A stretch of DNA of 64,000 nt. Source: Asparagopsis taxiformis (lineage: Eukaryota > Rhodophyta > Florideophyceae > Bonnemaisoniales > Bonnemaisoniaceae). The position numbers and the translations under genes were made by a program. The stretch's first letter is position 1. Every line of letters starts with the position of its first letter. Below are positions 41,370 to 51,791 of this stretch, piece by piece. The stretch covers positions 1 through 64,000 of the forward strand of contig JALQPE010002441.1 in assembly GCA_030407315.1 (NCBI GenBank), written 5' to 3'. Below the pieces are notes generated by a model, which had not been told where the DNA came from, searched no databases, and saw only the letters and a program-made list of their open reading frames with translations.

Positions 41370-44300
41370 ATGGCTCCCCGCGCGCCGATTCAATTCGAAT
41401 CCTCAGAGGAGGAGAAAGAAGATATGGGTTCGCCCAACCGTCCGACTACGCGCTCGAGCGTGCGTCGTCCCACGACCCGTCATCAAGCTTCGTCATCCCG
41501 TACCGGGGTCGCGCCAGCGTCGACCAAATCGTCTTCCGCGCCGGCTACAAGTGCGCCTCCGGAGCCCGCTACTCAACCGTCCACTCGGACTCGTTCGACT
41601 TCCTCGAAAGCGCCAGTCACTCAGGCTTCGCCGGTTGACAAGGACACTGCGACTCCCGCTCGCTCCGATAAGACAGCCACCCCAACCGGGAGAAGTTCGC
41701 AAGGGCGCAGCCTCGGCCCAGCCGACTCGCCTGCTTCCCAGAAGCCTGCCGCTCCGGTGGCAGCTGCCAAACAGTCATCGGCTACGCCGTCGTCACACGC
41801 AACTGAGCCCGCTAAGATTACCGGTTCGCCCCCACAAGGGGCCATGCCGGCGGATGCCGGCGACGTTGTCGAAGTTATCGCCGAAGGAGGCGCGACGCCG
41901 AAGCCCACGAGGCAATCGTCTGTTAAGCCTCAGCCGAGTTCCCGGTCCACTATGGCCCGGCCCTCCGCCTCAGCGGTTCGTACCTCCTCGGGTCGTAGCG
42001 CTTCGGCGAACCCTTATGAGGAATATGGTCGCCGCAACCAGCAGATCCTGGCAGACGCACGTAAGCGTAGGGATGAAGAGTTACGCAGAGAGGCCGCTCG
42101 GGCGGAAGCCGAGAAGGCAAGTACTCGGGTCGTTGGGTCGGCTGCGGACCCTTACACCTCTGCCGGCGGAGCTACCTAGAGTGGGTCCGGTGCAGTTCCC
42201 GTTACTGCTTCTTTAAGCGAGAGGCCATCGGGCACAACCTTGGTCGATCCGTACGCTGCTGCGCCTGCCTCAGCACCGGCTGCCACGTCCTACGACACTC
42301 CCGTTAGGGTTCCGAAACCCACTGCCAACTGGCGTTTCCCTGGGGAGTTCTACCCTGCCAACGCTGATGAGCTGATGGTATTCGATTCTAGGGTCTTGCT
42401 TTTCAGGCGTGAGTTGGTGGCTCCTTGGGAACATTATCCGTTTGCGCGGCTCCCTCGTAGGGAATTTACCGACCGTCCGAGAAGCGAATTGCGTCGCGAC
42501 ATGTTTCTCATGAGTTCCCTCCGAGGGCAGAGTCACCAGGTACAGAACGAGTGCTGGTCGGCGTATGCCCGTCTCCCTTCGAGTCGCCCGATGCGTCACT
42601 TCCGCGTCCCTCACACGCTATTCAGCGATAGGACCTTCCTGCTCCATCCCGGGGATGCACTTTACGTTGAACGTATGAACCGTCGGTTGTTCCAGTTGGA
42701 GTCCTACCAAGGAACGGTGAAGGACATGCCGATAGTTCGGTCTCGCTGGTTCGCGTACCCCCCTCGTCCCGACACAGGTCATTACGAGCATCATATGCGT
42801 GTGCACGCAAGGGCGACTTCCCGTATGTTGGGGCGCCAGGTGACGGCGAATGATTATCGCGTCTTCGCGCACCGCAATGGAAGCTCCGTTGAGCCGCTTA
42901 CGCGTTCGATGAATGTTCCTCCAGAGACCCTGGACTTGCTGTGGGACGATCCCAGTTGGGAAGGAAAGTCATCTCCACCGATGTGTTTGCCGATTGCCGA
43001 CCCACCGTCACTGGTGTATTTCCATCATTCCGCTCTTCACGAGGCGCCCGCTTGGCAACGCGACAGGTTCCTTTCTTATCTCGAATTGGAGAGGGAAGTC
43101 CTGATAGGGATCGAGTTGGCTCGTATCGCTGAGACGCGGGGCTTCGTGCCGGTGTTGGACACGACACTCATCGAAAAGGTAAGCCGTACTTGGCATGACA
43201 TCACGTCGGTACCGCAGTCGGCGGTCGTTCCCCATAGTCGGGAGTTACCGGCATCGGTGGTCCGAAGGTTGTTGGAGGTAGCTCGTGGGAGCGGTGACTA
43301 TCCGCAGGAGATGGTGAGTACCAACATTACTGGGCTCGCGCCGGAAAAGGTGGTTATCTTCACGACTAGTGATTTGCCGGTGAGGGCGTTGCGTATCAAT
43401 GTGTTGAACCATCGAGAGGGTACGGCAGCGGAGCTACCTCCTTACCGAAGGGCTGGTGAATTTACCGATGACGGGTATTACGGCCTGGAGCCTGAGACTT
43501 ACTCCGATGGGCACCCCGAGTCTTACAAGTACCAGCCGGTTGGCGAAGCGTTCGTACCGCGTCCGTGGTGGAATGCCGAACTTGGCGGCCCGGGGGGTAG
43601 GTCTCCCTACGCAGGGCGGAGTTTTGCTCCTGTCGCTCCCTTACCACCTGGTGGTTCCGCTGACTTGTACGAAAGGCCTGTCCCGATGGACACTACGCCT
43701 ACCGCGCCAGCCCCTCAGCCCGTGGCTGCCCCGCCTTCGCAGATGGGACCCGCAGTGGAGGCATTCGTGTCGTCTGACAAGGGCTCGGAGCCATCCATTA
43801 ATGGTGATGACGGTACTCCGCGTCAGCCTCCGGCTGTGAACATTCTACGTGGGGAATTGTCCGGTCGCGAGTTGATGTCGGTTCCGCGAGTGCGGCAGTT
43901 GGCCGAGGAAATCGGGGATGGCACGATCGCTTCTATTTTTGTATCTGCCAATGGGCGTTATGTTGTCACCTCCGCGTTGGATACGCTTGCACTGTCGTGT
44001 ATTACGTTAGCTAATCGCTACAAGCATGGACGCGAGCAGCGTAACGCCGCCCGAGAACGCCTCCGTGAAGAACGTGGACGTCGCCGCGTGGCGGATAAGG
44101 AGATTGAGGCAGCGCGCCATGATGCGGCGGAGTTGCGGGCCCGGGTCGGGGAATTAGAAGATGAATTAGAGGACGCCCGGCGTCAGCTACAGCAAGCGAC
44201 TGCTGCCGTGCGCGTTGTTCCCGGAGGGGGTGGCGAGGAGGCGGTTCAGCCTGGTTACTCGCGTCGGCGTGCTCGTTCTCCTGATGACGGTTCTCCGGAG

Positions 44301-44654
44301 CGCAACGTGCGTACTCGTCTTCGTTCCCCCGTGGGTGCCGCGGGTGCTGATACCCTTTTGCTCGCGCGATTGGATGCCCGGATAGGGTCGCCTGAATCGC
44401 CGGACTTATCTCCGCGTTCGGCGTCTGTTCCCACGGTTGAGGTAGCCGCTCCTGCGTTCGCGCCTTCGCATGGCCCTGTGCCTGCCCACCGTCGGGGTGC
44501 TGGTGCTGTTCTGCAGCGTGGTTTGCGTCGCAACCCGACCTACGCAAGGGTTCCACCCCGCCATCCTCGTCCTTCGACGAACGTGCGTGCTCCCGCCCCT
44601 GCGGCACCGTCTGCTTCCCATCGGGCTCGGCCTTCGAGCCACTATCGTCGCTGA
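41370..44654 (+). CDS. Chromovirus D antisense ORF (aORF), about 1,094 codons with one in-frame TAG
   Basis: Opposite strand to gag-pol, between pol and the 3' LTR. ATG 41370 opens a Ser/Thr/Pro/Ala-rich basic region (residues 1-269), stopped by TAG at 42177-42179. The same frame continues without another stop to TGA at 44654. The second part has a globular region (about 300-700) rich in Arg, Tyr and Trp, a Pro-rich linker, a helical coiled-coil segment (about 890-955: NAARERLREERGRRR, HDAAELRARVGELED) and an Arg/Pro-rich tail. A segment with LVYFHHSALHEAPAWQRDRF aligns by eye with VFHYAPSVLLGLDVPVETRSYF in the chromovirus C aORF, as does the overall layout. No known domain. It may be a structural or host-interaction protein of the element; this is inference. 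Confidence 0.8.
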
Positions 44655-44891
44655 GGACAGGCAATCGCCTTCGTGCGAAACCTCTAAGGGTAGTTTGAAC
44701 ACGCTTCTGCGTTGCGCCTTTGTTCATCAGGTAGTCCTGAGGCACCTTTGAGGTACACTAAAGATGCATCATCACGTTGACGTGTTGACTTGTTTTGTTG
44801 AAAGCCTTGTTAGCGAATTTTTTTGTTTTTCCAAATTTCTTAATTTCTCTCCGGTTGGCGGTGTGCAGAGATATAGTGCGCCCTTTTCGGC

Positions 44892-47800
44892 CTAGCCTCC
44901 CGAGGCCTCGGTACCCGTCGCATACCCACCGGGTGGACTCGTCCCTTTGTTAGGTTGTCGTCCCTGCGGGGTTATGCTACTTCTTCCCACTTCTGGGTGT
45001 GCGCGTGCGCGGTCGGCGCGGTGGCTTGCTACCTTTGTGGCGTTGCATTCGACGGAGTACCGCGATGCCCATTCGGGTGGGACGTTTGTATGTTGCGTCC
45101 ATGTTGGCTTGCGGGAGCCATACCATTTCACCAGGAACCATTGTTCACCGTCGTCGTCAGTGACGTAGTCGACCAGGTCGTCTATTGGGTACTCCTCCGC
45201 TGAGGGTGCGTGCGTGGCGTCGTCACTTCCCCTTGGGGTTTCCACCGCCTCGTCAGGGGAAGCAAATTGTTCGCCGTTTGGGCGAGTTGATCGCGGCGAT
45301 ACTTCTTGTTCCCCATTGGGGGTGGTTGCCTGTGGTTCCACGAGGTCCGGCGTCTGTCCGCGTGCTCCAGATGGTTGTCCTTTTGTCGCATTTGTGCGGG
45401 TCGAGCGCTTTCGGGTTGGGTAGATGGCGTCGGCCCCTGCCGTGGTTTGGCGCGGCGTTCGCTCGTGCTGTGTATGAGCCCGGTTAGGGTTGGGGCGTTG
45501 CTGTTGATCTGCATCGGCAGTGTTGTCCTGGCGTCTTCGTCGCTGACTTCTTCGCAATTGCGTGCGACGCGGCTCGGGTGATACCATGGGTGTGGTTTGT
45601 TGATGCCCAAGTGAGCGACTTAGGTCGTGTGCCTCGCTCCCGATTGTGGGTGCACTACCCGAGGGTGGCGGTTTATTGCGCTCGTCCCGAGAGGGTTGTG
45701 GAAAATTTTGGCTTACGCGTATAGCGTCGGGGGCCCCCTCCTGAAGGGTGGTTTGTCCCAAGCCACTACCTTCTCGTGTCATCCTAATTGTAGGTTGTCG
45801 CGAAGGCGGTGTATGCTCCATGGTGGGAGGTTCCTGCGTAGGACTTGGTGGGGGTGCTCCGCTTTGTGCGCTTTGTTGTCTGCTCGGCGGTTGGTGGTGT
45901 TGTGTAGCCGACGCGAGGGCGTCTGTACCTGATGGTGTGTCGCGCGCCTTAGCGGGGGGTGATGCAAGGGATGACGTTTGATTGTCTTCCGGACGAGGAG
46001 CGAGTGCGACTCTGTCGAGGCTAACCTTTTCGGTGATACCGTCGCGATCAATGTACACCGTACGCCGTCCGGCACGGATAACCCTGTAGGGACCTTGGGC
46101 TATCGGGGTTAGCTTATTCCGTTCGCGGACTTCTGGGTTGTCCAGGTACACATAATCATCGGTCGTGATGAGTCGTTTGGACTTCCGGATCGACCGGTCG
46201 AAGTTGCGTTTGTATCGCGCCTGTGCGCTGTGTAGACGTTTACCTGCCAGCTTGATGGTGTCCGTGATACGGCGTAAGAAGTCTTGCTTCGTGAACGCAT
46301 CCGGCGTTGTTCTTCGTCTCACCGAGTGGTGTGTCGCGTATGGTGGCGGAGGCCGGCTTAGGATTAGGTCGAAGGGTGTGGTACCCGTTGTGCGATGCAC
46401 GTGCGTATTGTACGCATACGTTAACGCTGGTGCGTAGACATCCCAGTCATCCTGGTTATCATTGACGTAATTACGTAGCATGTTCAACATGGTGCGGTTG
46501 TACCGTTCGACTTGCCCATTTGTCTGGGGATGGTATGCCGTCGTGAAGACGTTCTTCGTTCCCAACTGGAGGCAGACGGCCTGGAAGAACTTTGACGCAA
46601 ATAGCGGACCATTGTCGGATAATAATGTCCATGGGGGACCGAACTTGAACACCCAGTGTGTACAGAAGGCCACTGCCACATGGTAGGCTGTGATGCTTCG
46701 CAAGGGGACCACTTGGGTGAGCTTGGTAAAGCGGCATGATATCACCAGTAGGTGCACATTGCCTTTCTTGGTACGTGGTAGGGGACCGAGGAGGTCAATC
46801 GCGACGTCATCCAGAGGAATGGTAGCTGGGAACAGCTGAAGGGTGCTCGCATGTTTGCGCAACCGTAGCCGGTTCTTTGCGCACGCTGAACAGCGTTCGA
46901 CTGTTCCGGTTATGTCCGCAGCCATTGCAGGCCAGTAGTAGGATAAGCGCATCGTGTCGTACATGCGATTTTGACCAGGGTGTCCTGCTAATAGAGCCAT
47001 GGTGGCACATTGTCAGTAGACGTAGCCGCAAGGCGTTGGGTACTACAATCTGGAATGATCCGTCCAACTTAGACTTCCTACAGAGGACACCGTCTTCATC
47101 CTCGCAGAAGAGCGAGTCAGACTTCTGGGAGGCAAGGGCCTGTTGGCAGAAATCGTCGGCTTGTTGCTCCTCGAGCCACTCCTTGAGAGTTATTGGGTTA
47201 AAGTTTTCCGTATGCGGATGAGTTGTTAGGACGGGGGAACCTTTGGAGGTAGATTGTTTCTCCACGTCTCTGGCTAGAGAAAGGTCATAGTACCAGACAT
47301 CGATGTCATCGTCGGGGTGCGTTTCACCCGGTGGTGCTCGCGTAGCCAACAGAGTTGGTATTTCATCGTCGATGGGGATGGGCGTCTCGCCGGTGGTTTC
47401 TACACGCGATAAGGCGTCTGGTAGTTGGTGAACCCGACCGGGTCGGTAGACGATTTGGTAATCGAATTCCGCAAGTCGGAGGCGCCAACGGCATAGTCTC
47501 CCCGAGGGGTCATTGATATTCATAAGCCATCGCAGCGCGTTATGGTCCGTTCGAACGACAAACTTCGTTTGCTCCAAGTATGGACGTAAGGTAGTGACAG
47601 CCCACAGACGGCTAAGCATTCGCGTTCAGTGGGGGAGTACCCTCTTTCAGGTTTGGTTAGCGTTCGCGACCAATAGCCGATTGGCTTGAGGTCATTCCCT
47701 TCCTCCTGCTGCTGTAGCAGCGCGCATCCTATTTGGTACGCGGACGCGTCCGTGTCCACGGTGTAGGATTTACCTAGCTTGGGTAGTGCCAGTATCGGTG

Positions 47801-48203
47801 GCTTGATCATGACCTCCTTGAGGGCAGTGAACGCGCATTGTTGCTCCTCGGTGGGAGGTTCTTTCCCGAACTTAGGGATGTTGTCTTTGGTCAGCATTTC
47901 GTTTAAGGGGTGGGCAATTGCCGCGTATCCTTTAATGAATCGGCGGAAGACTCCGCAACTTCCTAGGAAGGAGCGCATCTGCGTGGGAGTTTGGGGAAAG
48001 ACCGCATTGGCGATTGCCGCGGTGGCGTTTTGTGCGACGGCTAGTTTGCCGGGCATCACGACATGACCAAGGTAGTCAACCTTCTTTTCGAAGAATTGAC
48101 ACTTTGTCAACTTTAAGGTGACCCCTGCCTTCCGTAGAAGAGAGAGGACCTGGTCCACATGGTGGAGGTGTTCCGCTTCGTCCCGGGAGAATACGATCAC
48201 ATC
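44892..48203 (-). pseudogene. Chromovirus D pol, 3' portion: RT end, RNase H, integrase, chromodomain
   Basis: Continues the RT directly from 61587 once C and one target copy are ignored: ...LIYLD / DVIVFSRDEAEH. RNase H starts with SYTVDTDASAYQIG. A frameshift near 47605 separates ERECLAV from WAVTTLRPYLEQ and VVRTDHNALRW. A second near 46990 separates HHGSIS from AGHPGQNRMYD. Integrase has the CSAC pair, DVAIDLLGPLP, LLSDNGPLF and NGQVERYNRT (D, D, E). A Gln/Pro/Thr-rich tail of about 230 residues follows, then a chromodomain (VDYVTDDDGEQWFLVKWYG...PTWTQH). Stop at 44892. Confidence 0.9.
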
Positions 48204-48993
48204 TGTAGGACCAGCCAGGGTGGCGATCGCTAAGGGAGTTCTAGAATTGCAGCCGTGTCAGGGCGTGGTGAACCGTAACGCGCTGGTTGAACTTGCGTTC
48301 GCGCGTCGCTCGGTCGCGCTGGCGAACGGGTGGTACAACGGCGGAACGCGTAGGGAACGATCGCAACACGGGATTCGCGGGCCGGCGCAAGCCGTGATCT
48401 CAGGGTGAGATCACCGAGTAAACTCGAGCACAACGCGATCCACACAGGGGTCGTAAATCCCTGGCCTAGTGGCGTGCGACGCAACGCGCGCTATCGCGGT
48501 GCGACGCGGTTCGACGATCGGTTTATGCGCAGCGCGCACGCGAACGTCGGCGATCGTGAGCAACCCGCACGCAACGTTGTAACGCAATCGGTCCTCGCGA
48601 TTCGCTAAACGCTTAACTCGTAGCTGCGAAGATGCTGGCTGTTTATTGGTAAGGTGCGAAGCGGAACGACCATTAATAGCTAACTACTAAGGACAGGTTG
48701 TCCTTGCGCGGCCGGCCGGCGGCCGCTCGCTCGCACGCAAAAAAGGGAAATATTTGGGAAAAAGACTTTCGTCATAAAAAACCCAAAAAGGGAAAATAAA
48801 GGGAATTTCGCAAAAGGCGCTACACGTGGCGCCAAGCTCGCAATCGTACGCGTTCGCGCAAGCGCGCCGTGACACGTAATTGTATCGCCACGCGTACGCT
48901 CGCTTACTAACTAACTAAACGCGGATGCACGCGGACTCAACGCGACGCATCGCTCCGACCCGCGCGCGCACTTGCAACATAAATTGCATCACA
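48204..48993 (-). repeat. Chromovirus C 3' LTR
   Basis: 790 bp, minus orientation TGTGATGC...CCTACA. It contains a GC palindrome cluster (ggccggccggcggccgc) near 48709. Confidence 0.92.
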
Positions 48994-49008
48994 CTCCCCC
49001 CGACTAAC
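48994..49008 (-). promoter_or_regulatory. Chromovirus C polypurine tract
   Basis: Minus strand AGTCGGGGGGAG immediately before the LTR start TGTGATGC. Confidence 0.8.
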
Positions 49009-49166
49009 ATCACAGCGCGTCCTCGCGCGTCATCTCTTTCCTCACGTGCTCTTCCGTTTCCTTCGTTCTACTCTTTTCGTCTGCAACCTCTTCTCTTTTG
49101 TTCCATCTCCTTCTTCCTTCTCTCTTGCCACCCGCGTTCGCCGTCATCCTTACCGATTCGCACGCT

Positions 49167-51791
49167 ATGGCGCACGATGGTGATACCCTTCCGAGCTGGC
49201 TGCGGGCCAGCATTCCTTCCGGCGAAGGCGCTGCGACGCCGCTACGCACTCCGTCTGCCGCTTCGCGCTTCGCTTCGCCGCCTGCGCCTGCGCCTGCGAG
49301 CCCCGAGAGCCCGTTCTATCTTTCCATGGCTCAAGCGTCATCCGCGAGCGCTCCGGTTGGTGCGACGGCGAGTGCGCATAATACGGACGGCGCTGACGCA
49401 TCGCCCGGTATCGACGCGACAGTGGACGTGACTGCTGCTCCCGCATCCGCGTCTGGGAGTCGCACGAACGTCGGCGTGCCTTTGCGGTCCATTCCTGCTC
49501 CTTCGTCTGTTTCTCTTCCTTCTGCTGCGCAACACGTACCCGCCGTCGTCCCGCGTGCGCGCTACGAAGACCCTTCTGCCTTCCGTTTCCTTCCGCGCGC
49601 GATGCCGACTTGGACTGAGCTAGGCCGTGTTCAATACTTCCCGCGGCGTTTCCAGTGGATGCGTATCGCCGACGTCAACCGCTACGCGGTGTTGCCCGGT
49701 CATAAAAACGCGCAGGCCGTGTGGGACGCGCGGCGTGAAGCGGCCCTGTGCGATTTAGCCGTACCCACTAATCTTCCATGCGATGCCTATTTCCTCGAGG
49801 ACGCAGCGGACGAGTGGCTTGTGCGTCATCTGGCGCGGCTCCGAACGATGCGTCGCGACGAATTTGCGCATCTTGATCCGTGGGCGGCGGCGCCTAGCGC
49901 CGGCTTCTTGTTGGACGGTGGTGTCCCCTGGAACGACATCGAACAAGAAGGAGAAGTCAGTGTACCGTGGTTCTTTGACGCGGGGATGCGTGCCGAAGCG
50001 CGCCGCGAGTTACGCATGCGCCGCTCCGCCGGTTACTTCGTCACGTATCGCGACGCGGAGTTTCGCGAGTTCCCCGAGGATCGCGTTGGCGCTTTCTTTC
50101 CGCGCTACGATCCGCGCGACTGGCCGGAGGCGCCAGAATCTCTTTCCGTTCCTTTGCCTTGTGTCTTCCACTATGCGCCGTCCGTTCTTCTTGGCCTTGA
50201 CGTCCCTGTGGAGACGCGTTCTTATTTCTGGGCCGTTGCCCTTAGCGAGTGGGTCGTCATGGTGGCTTGCGCGTGGCTCCATGTCGCGTTCGTCGAGCGC
50301 CGCATCGTTCGCTTGAGCGACAGACTCGTGGCTGGCATCGAGAGCGTCGGCGCTGCGGCAGTCGTTCGTGGCGGCACGTATTCGGTTGCGCATTTGGAGA
50401 GTCTTTTGACGGAGCATCGCGCATGTCCTTGGGACGAGACGCCTGTCTTCGACGTCGCCCCGGGTGTGGACTTTAACGAGGGTGGCCAGTGGTTGCCTTG
50501 GAGCGCGGAACGCGGCGTGATAGACTGGGCGCACGGCGCGCTCGGGGTTCATCGTCATACCGAAATTCCGCACTTGTTGTTGAAGTCGCCGCGTAACCCG
50601 TCGCGCAGCGCATTCGCGCACTTGGAAGCGGGTGACGTTGTGACCGTGGATGCCGTCTTGTCGGCCTTATCTTCCAACGAGTTGCATGTGATGCGCGCAA
50701 CTAATTCGCGCGAGTACGCGCAATACCTCGGCATGGCTGCGTTATTGGCCGTCGAGCGCCGGCGTTTCCGCGACGGGCGCTATTCGTTATTCTCTGAGTC
50801 GCCTCGGCCTCCTGTTGACATTACTCAGTTGGACGCAGCGCTACGGGCAGAGTACGTCAAGGTTTATAACGAACTGCAGGAGTTGAAGAAGTCCATTCCA
50901 AGCCAAGACAACGCTAACGCTCCGGGTGGTGCGAGCGCGAGCGCGGCGGTTGGTAGCGTCGCGGCGTCGAGCGCGGTCGCGGTTATTGACCCGGCGGAGG
51001 CGCCGGCGGCGGTGGACGGCGAAGAAGTCGTTGCCTTAGCGGATTCAACGGGTGCGGCCAACTTGCAGGCACAAATCTCGTCTGCTGAACAAAACCGCGA
51101 CGAGGCGCTTTCGCGTGTGACGTCGGTCGCCCAAGCTCGAGACGAAGCCCTGGGACGCCTTGACGTGGCTATCAAGGCCCGCGACGAGGCGATTAAGGCT
51201 CGCGACGATGCGAACGAGGCGCGCGACGAGGCCGTGTCATTCTTACGCGAGACTCGCGAGGCGCTGGCTGCGTCCGAGGCGCGCGAGGCCGCGCTGAAGC
51301 GTAAGGTCGACGAAGACGCCGTGCGCATCGAGCGCATGCATAAGGATATCGGCGTAATGCAAGGTCGTGCGGCGGAACAGGAGAAGGAGGTTGAAGGTGG
51401 TCGCGAAGCGTTGGCGGCCCTTCAGTCTCGTTACGATTCCGCCGGTTCAGCGCAGGAGGCCGCGCAGCGTGCGTTGGCCGAAGTCGAAACTAATTTGGAG
51501 GCGGAGAGGGGTCGGTTGGCTGCTCGAATCGCCGCTGTACGTGACGGGTATCGCGCTCGGGAGAGGGAGACTGTCCGTCGGGTTCAGGAAACTATCGAAC
51601 GCGCTCACCGTATGGGCTCGGCGTTAAATGACGTCGTCAATTTCATGCAGCGTTCTCCTGCGGGTTCTGTTGATGAAAGGGAGTCGACTGGCGCGACGCA
51701 GTCAGAGAGCGGGTTGCGCGCAGATGCGACGCGTGGCGCGACGGGAAGCGTTGTTTTTTTTGTTCGGGTCGTGGCGGGGCGCGTCCCATGA
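49167..51791 (+). CDS. Chromovirus C antisense ORF (aORF), 874 aa, intact
   Basis: Opposite strand to gag-pol, starting 173 bp inside the 3' LTR. The frame is open upstream, but the first ATG is 49167 (MAHDGDTLPSWLRAS). Residues 1-130 are Ala/Ser/Pro-rich. A globular region of about 135-560 includes FRFLPRAMPTWTELGRVQYF, VFHYAPSVLL and VALSEWVVMVACAWLHVAFV. An Ala-rich linker follows, then a long coiled coil (about 635-850) with repeated KARDEA/EARDEA units. The end is disordered. Layout and a mid-protein segment match the chromovirus D aORF, so the protein is conserved between two divergent elements. No known domain. The coiled coil implies oligomerisation, but role and location are unknown. 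Confidence 0.85.
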   Translation: MAHDGDTLPSWLRASIPSGEGAATPLRTPSAASRFASPPAPAPASPESPFYLSMAQASSASAPVGATASAHNTDGADASPGIDATVDVTAAPASASGSRTNVGVPLRSIPAPSSVSLPSAAQHVPAVVPRARYEDPSAFRFLPRAMPTWTELGRVQYFPRRFQWMRIADVNRYAVLPGHKNAQAVWDARREAALCDLAVPTNLPCDAYFLEDAADEWLVRHLARLRTMRRDEFAHLDPWAAAPSAGFLLDGGVPWNDIEQEGEVSVPWFFDAGMRAEARRELRMRRSAGYFVTYRDAEFREFPEDRVGAFFPRYDPRDWPEAPESLSVPLPCVFHYAPSVLLGLDVPVETRSYFWAVALSEWVVMVACAWLHVAFVERRIVRLSDRLVAGIESVGAAAVVRGGTYSVAHLESLLTEHRACPWDETPVFDVAPGVDFNEGGQWLPWSAERGVIDWAHGALGVHRHTEIPHLLLKSPRNPSRSAFAHLEAGDVVTVDAVLSALSSNELHVMRATNSREYAQYLGMAALLAVERRRFRDGRYSLFSESPRPPVDITQLDAALRAEYVKVYNELQELKKSIPSQDNANAPGGASASAAVGSVAASSAVAVIDPAEAPAAVDGEEVVALADSTGAANLQAQISSAEQNRDEALSRVTSVAQARDEALGRLDVAIKARDEAIKARDDANEARDEAVSFLRETREALAASEAREAALKRKVDEDAVRIERMHKDIGVMQGRAAEQEKEVEGGREALAALQSRYDSAGSAQEAAQRALAEVETNLEAERGRLAARIAAVRDGYRARERETVRRVQETIERAHRMGSALNDVVNFMQRSPAGSVDERESTGATQSESGLRADATRGATGSVVFFVRVVAGRVP

